NCBI GenBank assembly: GCA_029213105.1
Contig: JARGNS010000029.1
Coordinates: 1-13,385 of the forward strand
Direction: 5' to 3'
DNA: 13,385 nucleotides
Source: Planctomycetota bacterium
GTDB taxonomy: Bacteria; Planctomycetota; PLA2; JAEUHO01
Numbering within the stretch: position 1 is the stretch's first letter; every line of letters starts with the position of its first letter. The notes beneath the pieces are model-generated. The model was not told the DNA's origin. It saw nothing but the letters and a program-made list of their open reading frames with translations, and did not search any database. The position numbers were made by a program, and so were the translations under genes. Shown piece after piece: positions 7,296 to 13,385 of this stretch.

Positions 7296-7781
7296 TCATG
7301 AGCCCGGCTCGTCCGCCGTCCGCCGGAACTCACGCACGGCGGACAGGAACGCACGCCGGTTCGTGTACGCGGGGGAGAGCTCGCAGACCACGCGCCCATT
7401 GCCGAGCCGCACCGTGTTCACGTGCAGGCCGGGCTCCGTGGCCAAGCCGATGTGGTCCTGGGGTCGGTGGTGCATCGCGTCCGGCTCCAGCACGCGCGTC
7501 GTGGGCGCGGCGATGTCAGACCAGCGGTAGAGCTGCTGGCGGCCAAGCCGCACGACCCGCAGGCCCCGGGCGTCCGCCTCGAAGCGGCGCCAGCTCATCA
7601 GCGTGACGGGGATGCCGAAGCCGCCCCCGAGCACGCCGAACACCGCCAGCCACCAGGTCTCGTCCCCGTCCAGGGGGATCCACCCGGCGAAGACGCCGAC
7701 TCCGAACACCACGGCGATCCCCAGCAGGGGCAGGCGCGCCCACCAGGACCACCCCGGCGCGCTGATCACGGGCGCCGTCAT
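7296..7781 (-). CDS. Two-TM membrane protein with PH-like cytoplasmic domain
   Basis: This is a 161-residue protein of no named family that I recognise. Two hydrophobic helices (about 15-35 and 43-63) are joined by a short acidic loop. A C-terminal soluble domain (about 66-155) follows. The segment FEADARGLRVVRLGR followed by YRWSDI resembles the start of bacterial PH-like domains, in which a Trp-Ser/Asp-Asp-Ile turn ends the second strand. It probably sits in the inner membrane; no function can be assigned. The ATG overlaps the TGA of the DUF2752 gene as ATGA, so translation is probably coupled, and a longer in-frame extension to 8153 would only shadow that gene. A GC hairpin lies right after the stop. 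Confidence 0.7.
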   Translation of the reverse strand: MTAPVISAPGWSWWARLPLLGIAVVFGVGVFAGWIPLDGDETWWLAVFGVLGGGFGIPVTLMSWRRFEADARGLRVVRLGRQQLYRWSDIAAPTTRVLEPDAMHHRPQDHIGLATEPGLHVNTVRLGNGRVVCELSPAYTNRRAFLSAVREFRRTADEPGS

Positions 7782-8206
7782 GCGCCCCGTCCCTGACGCC
7801 AGATGACGTAGGCCCACGCAACGGCGAAAAGCACGGCCGCGACACTCCACGCGACCTTGCGCCCCCGCGGCGAGAAGCGCGCGACGATGCGACGCCCCGT
7901 GACGAGGCGCCGCACGAAGAGGGCCAGCCACACCGTCAGCAGGAAGAACAGTCCGGGGTTCAGGTCGAACGCGCGCTCGGGCTGGCCGTCGAGGATGGCC
8001 CGCGCGCCGGTCGAACCGCCGCAGCCCACACAGGGCACGCCCGTGAGCGCGCGGAAGTGGCAGAGCGGGCGGGCGTCCGCCCCCCCGCCAAAGGACGCGC
8101 TCGCGAGCAGGATCCAGGCGATCCACACCGCGAAGAGGGCAACGAACCACCACCGTGGCCGCGGGAGACGGGTCGCGCGCTCCAGTCGCAACTCCACGAG
8201 GCTCAA
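7778..8206 (-). CDS. DUF2752 membrane protein
   Basis: This 142-residue integral membrane protein has the DUF2752 signature: C49-H-F-x2-L-T-G-x-P-C59-x-G-C62-G-G just after the first membrane helix. Hydrophobic segments lie at about 18-38, 83-101 and 118-137. The usual motif reads CPxCGxTR. Here it is CVGCGGST, so the Cys pair is kept but Pro and Thr-Arg are changed. An N-P pair near residue 83 also fits the family. Function is unknown. The start is uncertain: TTG at 8206 is the first possible codon in the frame, GTG at 8197 is an equally plausible alternative, and neither has a strong ribosome site. The gene overlaps the following PH-like gene by 4 nt and lies 53 nt after the DUF4190-like gene, in one operon. 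Confidence 0.8.
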   Translation of the reverse strand: MSLVELRLERATRLPRPRWWFVALFAVWIAWILLASASFGGGADARPLCHFRALTGVPCVGCGGSTGARAILDGQPERAFDLNPGLFFLLTVWLALFVRRLVTGRRIVARFSPRGRKVAWSVAAVLFAVAWAYVIWRQGRGA

Positions 8207-8259
8207 GCCGCTCGCCGCGCGAAGACCGGGATCGACCTGTGCTCGCGCGTCACGCGGGC

Positions 8260-8619
8260 CTACCCGCCGTAGCTGGTGCTGCTGGAGCCGGCCGCGAAGA
8301 GGCCGACGATCATCGCAAGGGCGAAGATGGCCACACCGATGATCATCAGCACCGACACGATGATGCCGATGATCCGCCCGGCCTGCGTGAGATCACGGCC
8401 GGCGGGGTCCATGCGGCCCGCGTCGATCTTGCGGATGTCTTCGCTGCCCATCATCCATGCGAAGGGTCCCGTGAGAGGACACACGACGAGGCCCAGGATG
8501 CCGAGCACGAGGAGCAGCGTGCCGCGAGGGGGCTCCAGCCGCGGGCGCCGCCCCCGCGGGACCTCGTCCCCCGGCTCGTCCTCGCCCATCAGATAGCGCT
8601 CATCGTCGTACTCGGCCAT
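8260..8619 (-). CDS. DUF4190-like small membrane protein
   Basis: This 119-residue protein has an acidic, then Arg/Pro-rich cytosolic N terminus (1-32). Two hydrophobic helices follow (about 33-58 and 83-111), separated by a short polar loop with SEDIRKIDAGRMDPAG. The layout GILGLVVCPLTGPFAW, polar loop, then a second TM beginning GRIIGIIVSV is that of DUF4190-type proteins, in which a G-x-A-W/ALG segment precedes a loop ending in GR. Function is unknown. The ATG has GGGAG 9 nt upstream, and a sigma70-like promoter lies 41-69 nt upstream. It is the first gene of a three-gene operon of small membrane proteins. Confidence 0.75.
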   Translation of the reverse strand: MAEYDDERYLMGEDEPGDEVPRGRRPRLEPPRGTLLLVLGILGLVVCPLTGPFAWMMGSEDIRKIDAGRMDPAGRDLTQAGRIIGIIVSVLMIIGVAIFALAMIVGLFAAGSSSTSYGG

Positions 8620-8659
8620 GGCAGATCACTCCCGCAAGGCCGCCCATGCGGCCCGCAGC

Positions 8660-8688
8660 ACCGTAGGGTTCCCGCCGGGGCGCGTCAA
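8660..8688 (-). promoter_or_regulatory. Sigma70-like promoter of the small membrane-protein operon
   Basis: On the - strand, TTGACG (8688-8683) is followed by a 17-nt spacer and TACGGT (8665-8660), the optimal spacing for a housekeeping promoter. The -35 box matches five of six consensus bases; the -10 matches only T, A and the final T. Predicted transcription would begin near 8653, giving a leader of about 34 nt with the GGGAG ribosome site (8633-8629). The -35 box occupies the loop of the hairpin that ends the upstream acyl-CoA operon. Confidence 0.5.
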
Positions 8689-8696
8689 CGCCCCGG
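8675..8696 (-). terminator. GC hairpin ending the acyl-CoA operon
   Basis: CCGGGGCG and CGCCCCGG form a perfect 8-bp stem with a 6-nt loop (TTGACG on the - strand), beginning 9 nt after the TGA of the 3-hydroxyacyl-CoA dehydrogenase gene. No U-tract follows, so it is at best a non-classical intrinsic terminator or a 3'-end protecting structure. It is placed between two operons in the same direction, which supports a boundary role. Confidence 0.6.
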
Positions 8697-8705
8697 ACGA
8701 CGAAC

Positions 8706-9563
8706 TCAGCTCCAGTCGTAGAAGCCCTGACCGCTCTTCTTGCCCAGCTTGCCGGCCGCGACCATGTCGCGCAGCAGCTGCGGCGGGGCGAAGCGGCGGT
8801 CATCGAGCACATTGGCCAGGTGCTCGGCGATGCCGAGGCGCACGTCCAGGCCCACGAGGTCCGTCAGCTTGAGCGGGCCCATGGGATGCCGGTAGCCGAG
8901 CTCGAGCGCCGTGTCGATGTCCTGGGCACTGGCCACGCCCTCCTCGACCATGCGAATGGCCTCGAGGCCGAGCGCGAGGCCAAGGCGACTCGTGGCAAAG
9001 CCGGGAGAGTCCTTCACGACGACGCACGTCTTGCCAAAGCGCTCGCCGATCGCCTGCGTGGCGGCCACGACCTCGTCGGAGGTCTGCTCCGTCCGCACGA
9101 TCTCGAGGAGCTTCAGCAGGTGCACCGGGTTGAAGAAGTGCATGCCGATCACCCGCTCGGGACGGCCGCTGTGCGAGGCGATCTCCGTGACGGGCAGGGA
9201 CGACGTGTTCGTCGCCAGGATGGCGTGCGCCGGGCAGGCGGCACCCAGGGTGCTGAAGATGGCCTGCTTGAGCTCCATGCGCTCCGGCACGGCCTCGACC
9301 ACGAGGTCCATGCCCGCCCCGGCCTCCGCGAGGTCCGCGGGTGCGGCGGCGAGGTTCGCGAGCGCGGCGTCCATGGCCTCCTGGGTGACCTTGCCTCGAT
9401 CGACGCCCTTCTGGAGGTTGGCCTTCACCTTGGCGAGGCCACGCTGCACGGCGTCGGCATCGACGTCGTAGAGGAAGGCCTTGCAGCCGGAGGCCGCGGC
9501 GACGTGGGCAATGCCATGCCCCATGGTGCCGGCACCGATCACGAGCACGTTCTGGATGTCCAT
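8706..9563 (-). CDS. 3-hydroxyacyl-CoA (3-hydroxybutyryl-CoA) dehydrogenase
   Basis: This 285-residue enzyme of the Hbd/PaaH type oxidises (S)-3-hydroxyacyl-CoA to 3-ketoacyl-CoA with NAD+. The N-terminal Rossmann domain has GAGTMGHG (10-17) and Asp33 at the end of the second strand, which favours NAD over NADP. The catalytic pair is His142 in MHFFNP and Glu154 in LLEIV, 12 residues apart as in human HAD (H158/E170). The C-terminal domain reads DSPGFATSRL, EEGVASAQDID and HPMGPLKLTDLVGLD. The usual PGFxxNRL Asn is Ser here, a variant I associate with a known subfamily. It closes with KKSGQGFYDW. Length is standard. The start is set by TAGGAG, which overlaps the upstream crotonase stop 8 nt away. 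An extension to 9770 would shadow the crotonase gene. It is last in the operon, followed by a hairpin. Confidence 0.95.
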   Translation of the reverse strand: MDIQNVLVIGAGTMGHGIAHVAAASGCKAFLYDVDADAVQRGLAKVKANLQKGVDRGKVTQEAMDAALANLAAAPADLAEAGAGMDLVVEAVPERMELKQAIFSTLGAACPAHAILATNTSSLPVTEIASHSGRPERVIGMHFFNPVHLLKLLEIVRTEQTSDEVVAATQAIGERFGKTCVVVKDSPGFATSRLGLALGLEAIRMVEEGVASAQDIDTALELGYRHPMGPLKLTDLVGLDVRLGIAEHLANVLDDRRFAPPQLLRDMVAAGKLGKKSGQGFYDWS

Positions 9564-9571
9564 CGGATCTC

Positions 9572-10345
9572 CTACTTCTTCTTGTTCGCACGCCGCGCGA
9601 GGAAGGCGTCCATGCGCGCGAACTTGTCGGGACTCTCGAACAGCTCGGACTGGATCGCATTGTCCAGCGCGAGCAACTCCTCTTCGTCGGCGCCATGCAC
9701 CCATGTCTGGACGGCGCGCTTTGTCCCCCGCACCGCCTCGGGCGCCTGCTTCAGGATCGGCTCGAGCCAAGAGCGCGCGGCACTCATCACCAGCTCGTCA
9801 GGGGCGAGTTGATCGACGAGGCCAATACGCTGGGCCTCCTCGGCGTCGATGATCTCCCCCGTGAAGAGCAGCCTGCGCGCCGGGCCCAGGCCGATCAGCG
9901 CCGGCAGACGTCGCGTCGCCCCCGCGGCGGCCATGATGCCGAGACCGACCTCGGGCTGGCCGAAGCGTGAGGAGAGACCGGCCACACGGAAGTCGCAGCA
10001 GAGCGCGAGCTCGCAGCCCCCACCCAGACACCACCCGATGACGGCGGCAACCGTCGGGCGCGGAAACCGCTCGAGGCGCGCAAACAAGTTCGCGTTGATG
10101 CCCTTCAGCGCGTCCTCGCTACGTCGATCGCGCAACTCGGCGATGTCCGCCCCCGACATGAACGCCTTGCCGCCACTGGAGGTCAGGATCAGCGCCCGGA
10201 CATCCTCGTGGGTCTCGAGGCTCTCGAGGGCCACATGCAGCTCATCGACCATCTGCTGGTTGATGGCGTTGCGTACTTCGGGGCGATCGAGCGTGATGGT
10301 GGCGAGGCCATCCTCCACCTCGACCTGGATCGTCTCGTAGTTCAT
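9572..10345 (-). CDS. Enoyl-CoA hydratase / crotonase family
   Basis: This is a 257-residue crotonase-fold protein of standard length. The oxyanion-hole segments are AFMSGADI (61-68) and CLGGGCELA. Both glutamates of true enoyl-CoA hydratases are present: Glu112 (GGGCEL) and Glu132 (GQPEVG), spaced 20 residues as in rat mitochondrial hydratase (E144/E164). Hydration of trans-2-enoyl-CoA to 3-hydroxyacyl-CoA is therefore likely, feeding the dehydrogenase encoded 8 nt downstream. The segment after Glu132 reads GLGIMAAAGATRRL instead of the common GxxPGxGGTQRL, so substrate preference may differ. The ATG overlaps the TGA of the upstream MDR gene (ATGA), implying translational coupling. The tail ends in three lysines. 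It acts in the cytoplasm in fatty-acid or short acyl-CoA turnover. Confidence 0.93.
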   Translation of the reverse strand: MNYETIQVEVEDGLATITLDRPEVRNAINQQMVDELHVALESLETHEDVRALILTSSGGKAFMSGADIAELRDRRSEDALKGINANLFARLERFPRPTVAAVIGWCLGGGCELALCCDFRVAGLSSRFGQPEVGLGIMAAAGATRRLPALIGLGPARRLLFTGEIIDAEEAQRIGLVDQLAPDELVMSAARSWLEPILKQAPEAVRGTKRAVQTWVHGADEEELLALDNAIQSELFESPDKFARMDAFLARRANKKK

Positions 10346-11388
10346 GCGGACTCCGTTCCGGGCGTGAGCACCAGCTTGCCGAACACCTCGCGCGCCTCGA
10401 GGCGGCGGTGCGCCTCCCCCACGTCCGCCAGAGGCAGGACGGCATCGACGATGGGACGCAGCTTGCCGGCTTCCAGCAGGCCGACCAGGCGATGCATGTC
10501 ACCGAGACTGCCCATCGTGCTGCCGAGGACACTGAGGTTCTTGAAGAACACGAGGTTCAGGTGCAGTGCTGCCTGGGCACCCGTCGTGGCGCCGCAGAAC
10601 GCGTAGCGCCCGCCACGCACGAGCGTCTTGAGGGAGCCGCCGAACGTGGCTTCCCCGACATGGTCGATGACGACGTCGACGCCGCGGCCCGCCGTCAGCT
10701 TCTTCACCTGCTTCGACCAGGTGGGATCGGTGTAGTCGATCACGTCATCGGCGCCGAGCTCGCGTGCACGCGCCGCCTTCGCCTCGCTGGAGGTCGTGGC
10801 CAGGATCTGTCCTGCGCCTGCGAGCTTGGCAATCTGGATGGCCGCGCTCGAGACGCCGCTACCCGCGGCGTGGATGAGCACGCTCTCGCCGGGCTCGATG
10901 CACGCGCGACGCATGAGCATGTTCCACGCGGTCAACATGGCGAGCGGGAAGGCGGCCGCATCCTCGAACGAGATGTGATCCGCGATCGGGATCGCGTTGC
11001 GCGCCGGCACCACGGTGTACTCGGCGCACGTCCCGTCACGCGTCTCGCCGAAGATCCCGTAGCGGGCCGAGAGGTGATCGAGGCCTGCCGCCGTAGCGGC
11101 ATCCGCGCCGTCGGTGACGCCGGGTGCGATCAGTACACGCTGGCCCTCGGCGAGCCCCTCGACGCCGGCGCCCAGGGCATCGATGACCCCCGAGCCGTCG
11201 CAGCCCGGCACCATGGGCAGCGGGAAGGCGTGGCCCGGGACGCCGCGGCGGACCCAGGCATCCAGGTGGTTGAGGCCCGCGGCCTTGACTGCAATGCGGA
11301 CCTCGCCGGGTCCAGGAACGGGGCTGTCCCGCTCTTCGAAGAGCAGCTTGTCGTAGCTGCCGTGCTCCCGGATCACCACACAGCGCAT
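10342..11388 (-). CDS. MDR oxidoreductase, quinone-reductase/zinc-dehydrogenase-like, lacking structural Zn cysteines
   Basis: This 348-residue medium-chain dehydrogenase/reductase has GEVRIAVKAAGLNHLD (28-43) and MVPGCDGSGVI in its N-terminal GroES-like domain. The cofactor fold has HAAGSGVSSAAIQIAK (173-188). In close relatives the loop before YGIxGE carries four zinc-binding cysteines. Here residues 88-112 contain none, although the flanking GxRVLxxPG and RYGIFGE are kept. The GLNH segment lacks the alcohol-dehydrogenase Cys. It is therefore probably a zinc-independent NAD(P)H-dependent reductase of an enone, quinone or enoyl thioester; the substrate is unknown. AGGAGG 5 nt upstream supports the start. 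It is the first gene of the operon with the hydratase and 3-hydroxyacyl-CoA dehydrogenase, and it diverges from the alcohol dehydrogenase pair across 68 bp. Confidence 0.88.
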   Translation of the reverse strand: MRCVVIREHGSYDKLLFEERDSPVPGPGEVRIAVKAAGLNHLDAWVRRGVPGHAFPLPMVPGCDGSGVIDALGAGVEGLAEGQRVLIAPGVTDGADAATAAGLDHLSARYGIFGETRDGTCAEYTVVPARNAIPIADHISFEDAAAFPLAMLTAWNMLMRRACIEPGESVLIHAAGSGVSSAAIQIAKLAGAGQILATTSSEAKAARARELGADDVIDYTDPTWSKQVKKLTAGRGVDVVIDHVGEATFGGSLKTLVRGGRYAFCGATTGAQAALHLNLVFFKNLSVLGSTMGSLGDMHRLVGLLEAGKLRPIVDAVLPLADVGEAHRRLEAREVFGKLVLTPGTESA

Positions 11389-11456
11389 CGCGTCCTCCTG
11401 CCAGGGCCCGGGAGTCTACGTCCGGGAGGCCCGGGAGCGGATAGGATCGCGACCCC
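11389..11456. promoter_or_regulatory. Divergent intergenic region with three CCGGGAG repeats
   Basis: These 68 bp lie between two divergent operons and must hold both promoters or parts of them. Three direct copies of (C/T)CCGGGAG occur at 11407-11414, 11421-11428 and 11430-11437. AGGAGG (11394-11399) serves the leftward MDR gene and AGGA (11443-11446) is a weak site for the rightward gene. No clear -35/-10 pair was recognised. The repeats may be operator half-sites, or simply GC-rich sequence. Confidence 0.4.
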
Positions 11457-12539
11457 ATGGCGCTTCCCGCCCAGATGCAGGCGGCCGTCTACCACGGCCG
11501 CGGCGACGTCCGCCTCGAGACGCTCCCGGTTCCCGCCCTCGAGGCGGGCGAGGTCCTCGTGCGCGTGGCGGCCTGCGGCGTCTGCGGGACCGACATCAAG
11601 AAGGTCGAGTACGGCCTGGCCCCGCCCCCCCGGGTTCTCGGCCACGAAACGGCCGGGACGATCGTGGCCACCGAGGGCGCCGTTGACGGCTGGCGCGCCG
11701 GGGACCGGGTCGCCGTCTACCACCACGTGCCGGACCGCGACTCGTGGTACGGCCGACGCCAGCTCTACGCCCAGTGCCCGACCTACCGCCGCACGGGGGT
11801 GACCGCCGGCTACGAGCCGGCCGGGGGCGGCTACGCCGAGTACATCCGGGTGATGCCGTGGATCGTGCGCGACGGCGGGCTCACCGCGGTGCCGGATCAC
11901 GTGGCCTTCGAGCGCGCCGCGTTCATCGAGCCCGTGAACACCTGCCTGAAGGCCGTGCGCCAGCTCGAGATCCGCGAAGGGGATCTCGTCCTCATCGCAG
12001 GCCTCGGCAGCATCGGACTGATCCTGCTGCAGCTCGCGGTGCGCGAGGGTGCGGAGGTCATCGCGAGCGATCCGCTCCCCGGCCGGCGCCGGCGCGCCAT
12101 CGCGCTCGGCGCGGTGGATGCGGTCGATCCGCGCACGGACGACCTGACCGAGGCCTGCCGCGAGCTGGCCCACGGGCGGGGCGCCGATTGCGCGATCATC
12201 GCCGCGCCAGGTGGCGCGCCCGTGACCGAGGCCCTCGCGGCCACGCGACCGGGTGCCACGATCATGCTCTTCGCCAATACCCGCCGCGGCGAGGAGGCCC
12301 CGCTCGATCTCGGCGCGATCTGCGTGGACGAGAAGCGCGTCGTCGGCAGCTACTCGGCCTCGGTCGATCTCGTCGAGGAGACGGCCTCCATCGTCTTCGA
12401 CAGCGCCATCGAGCTGGATGCGCTGATCACCCATCGCTTCGATCTCGACGAGACCGCCGAGGCGCTGCGCGTCGCGGCGACGGCCAGCGATGAGGTCTGC
12501 AAGGTCCTCGTGACCCAGGACGGGGCCCGTCATGAATGA
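11457..12539 (+). CDS. Zinc-type alcohol dehydrogenase (MDR), structural Zn site eroded
   Basis: This is a 360-residue NAD-dependent-type MDR alcohol/polyol dehydrogenase. Catalytic zinc ligands are present: Cys43 in GVCGTD, His63-Glu64 in GHETAG and Glu158 in FIEPV. The Rossmann motif is GLGSIG (183-188), with Asp205 favouring NAD. In relatives the structural zinc loop reads HHVPCxxCxxC followed by a fourth Cys. Here HHVP is followed by DRDSWYG, so the first three cysteines are Asp93, Ser96 and Gly99. Only Cys107 remains, although LYAQCPTY and EPAGGGYAEYIRV around it are intact. The substrate is unknown. The ATG at 11457 has AGGA 10 nt upstream; Met7 (11475) is an alternative nearer the conserved N terminus. 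The end overlaps the next dehydrogenase gene by 8 nt (ATGAATGA), indicating coupled expression. Confidence 0.88.
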   Translation: MALPAQMQAAVYHGRGDVRLETLPVPALEAGEVLVRVAACGVCGTDIKKVEYGLAPPPRVLGHETAGTIVATEGAVDGWRAGDRVAVYHHVPDRDSWYGRRQLYAQCPTYRRTGVTAGYEPAGGGYAEYIRVMPWIVRDGGLTAVPDHVAFERAAFIEPVNTCLKAVRQLEIREGDLVLIAGLGSIGLILLQLAVREGAEVIASDPLPGRRRRAIALGAVDAVDPRTDDLTEACRELAHGRGADCAIIAAPGGAPVTEALAATRPGATIMLFANTRRGEEAPLDLGAICVDEKRVVGSYSASVDLVEETASIVFDSAIELDALITHRFDLDETAEALRVAATASDEVCKVLVTQDGARHE

Positions 12540-13362
12540 CGCCGGCGCGACGCCTGACGGCAACACGATGCGCGCTGCGGTGCTGCACGGCCCCCGTGAC
12601 CTGCGCATCGAGGATGTCCCGCGACCGGCCCCCGGCCCCGGCGAAGTGCGCGTGCGCGTCGAAGCCGCGCTCACGGGCGGCACCTGCACGAAGATCTGGC
12701 GCCGCGGGTACCACGCCACCATGGGCCGCCCCCCGCTGCCCTTCGGCCACGAAGGGGCAGGCACGATCGACGCCGTGGGCGCAGGGGTCTCCCGCTTCCA
12801 GGTCGGCGACCGCGTCGTCCCGGCGAACTCGGCCCCCTGCGGGGCCTGCCGCATGTGCGCCCGCGGCATGACCGCCCAGTGCGAGGACATGGTCTGGCTC
12901 ACGGGCTTCTTCGCCGAGCAGCTGCTCGTACCGGCACGCATCGTGGCGCAGCACCTGCACCCCGTCCCCCCCGGCCTCGACCTGCGTACCGCCGCCTTGA
13001 GCGAGACGCTCGCCACGGTCGTGAAGGGCAGCGACCGGACACCCGCGCGCCGTGGCGAGCACGCCGTCGTCCTCGGCACCGGGCCGCTCGGCCTCCTGTG
13101 GGTACGCGTCCTCTCTGCGAGCGGGGTGCGCGTCACCGCCGTGGGCCGGCGTCCGGAGCGCGAGGCGACCGCGCGGGCCCTGGGCGCCGACACGGCCGTC
13201 GGGGTCGAGGACTTCGACGCCGACGCCGCCCAGGCCGACCTCGTCGTCGAGGCCGCGGGCACGCCGGAAGCCTGGGCCATGGCCCTGCGCAGCGTGGCCC
13301 CGGGCGGACGCGTGAACCTCTTCGGGGGCCTGCGCGCGGATGCCGCGGTCGCTGATCCTTGA
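12532..13362 (+). CDS. Second zinc-type alcohol dehydrogenase, C-terminally truncated at a junction
   Basis: This MDR protein is 276 residues long where relatives have about 340-350. The structural zinc loop is complete (Cys103, 106, 109, 117). Glu158 (LSETL) and His73-Glu74 (FGHE) of the catalytic site are present. The catalytic Cys position of the CGTD motif is different: it reads GGTC, with Gly49 in the Cys place and Cys52 in the Asp place. The Rossmann motif is GTGPLG (182-187), followed by GRR instead of an acidic residue, suggesting NADP. Dehydrogenase similarity ends at about VNLFGG (near 13329); the next codons run into a stop that overlaps a DEAD-box helicase reading frame. The last ~65-70 residues of the fold are therefore missing. 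The start at 12532 overlaps the preceding gene by 8 nt; Met13 (12568) is an alternative. Confidence 0.8.
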   Translation: MNDAGATPDGNTMRAAVLHGPRDLRIEDVPRPAPGPGEVRVRVEAALTGGTCTKIWRRGYHATMGRPPLPFGHEGAGTIDAVGAGVSRFQVGDRVVPANSAPCGACRMCARGMTAQCEDMVWLTGFFAEQLLVPARIVAQHLHPVPPGLDLRTAALSETLATVVKGSDRTPARRGEHAVVLGTGPLGLLWVRVLSASGVRVTAVGRRPEREATARALGADTAVGVEDFDADAAQADLVVEAAGTPEAWAMALRSVAPGGRVNLFGGLRADAAVADP

Positions 13363-13385
13363 GCCGACGCGCGAACTGGCCGCTC
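13331..13385 (+). pseudogene. Fragment of a DEAD-box RNA helicase (motif Ia), cut by the window edge
   Basis: In the frame containing ATG at 13340 the sequence reads ARMPRSLILEPTRELAA up to the last base. LILEPTRELA is motif Ia of DEAD-box RNA helicases (PTRELA), which clamps the RNA backbone. The extended form MPRSLILEPTRELAA is typical of bacterial helicases, which I associate especially with alphaproteobacteria. The Q motif and motif I (GxGKT), which should lie some 30-60 residues earlier, are absent; that stretch is alcohol dehydrogenase in another frame. This is therefore a helicase segment joined without its N terminus. Whether it reflects a real rearrangement or an assembly error cannot be told from one window. 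Confidence 0.65.

Noticed and set aside
7141..7299. 52-codon frame on the - strand starting at an ATGA overlap after the PH-like gene
   Set aside because: The overlap is tempting, but the product is Gly/Pro/Arg-rich with no hydrophobic core or motif, and the hairpin at 7277-7294 lies inside it.
11373..13280. 635-codon open frame on the - strand, antisense to the alcohol dehydrogenases
   Set aside because: Both + strand genes have clear catalytic and cofactor motifs. The antisense product is low-complexity and matches no family.
1..13385. CRISPR array, tRNA, rRNA, insertion sequence or phage genes
   Set aside because: No regularly spaced repeats, no cloverleaf-like sequences, no transposase or integrase motifs and no terminal inverted repeats with target duplications were seen on either strand.

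Overview
This window is GC-rich DNA with compact, overlapping genes and strongly G/C-biased third codon positions. It suggests a free-living Gram-negative bacterium with an outer surface that carries lipoproteins. The DUF1800/DUF1501 pair, Gly-rich lipoprotein linkers, a DUF2752 protein and a LonC-type (AAA_32) protease would fit Planctomycetota, Myxococcota or Acidobacteriota. That placement is an inference from gene content. No rRNA, tRNA, CRISPR array or insertion sequence was seen.

Layout. (1) 1-293: non-coding leader with GC hairpins. (2) 294-4686, + strand: a three-gene export operon of a DUF1800 lipoprotein, a Tat-exported DUF1501 protein, and a lipoprotein joining a putative Ig domain to a glucose/sorbosone-dehydrogenase-like propeller. 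(3) 4683-7091, - strand: an AAA_32-type Lon protease that converges on the operon and shares a CTAG stop with it. (4) 7296-8619, - strand: a small membrane-protein operon (DUF4190-like, DUF2752, two-TM PH-like) with a recognisable promoter. (5) 8706-11388, - strand: a tight acyl-CoA operon of MDR oxidoreductase, enoyl-CoA hydratase and 3-hydroxyacyl-CoA dehydrogenase, closed by a GC hairpin. (6) 11457-13362, + strand: two overlapping zinc-type alcohol dehydrogenases, transcribed divergently from (5). The second is cut short.

How the genes work together. Region 2 looks like a secreted or surface-anchored set acting together outside the cytoplasm. Region 5 gives consecutive steps on short-chain acyl-CoAs: hydration of enoyl-CoA, then NAD-dependent oxidation of 3-hydroxyacyl-CoA. 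The role of its MDR reductase is unclear.

The most notable points are these. The last ~55 bases leave the alcohol dehydrogenase frame and encode a DEAD-box helicase motif Ia, so the right edge is a chimeric junction (natural or assembly). The two tandem alcohol dehydrogenases have complementary zinc-site losses. The dehydrogenase-like propeller has Asn where the family's catalytic His belongs. A promoter -35 box lies in the loop of the preceding operon's hairpin. I found no clear wholly novel system; the best candidates are the export module and the paired dehydrogenases.
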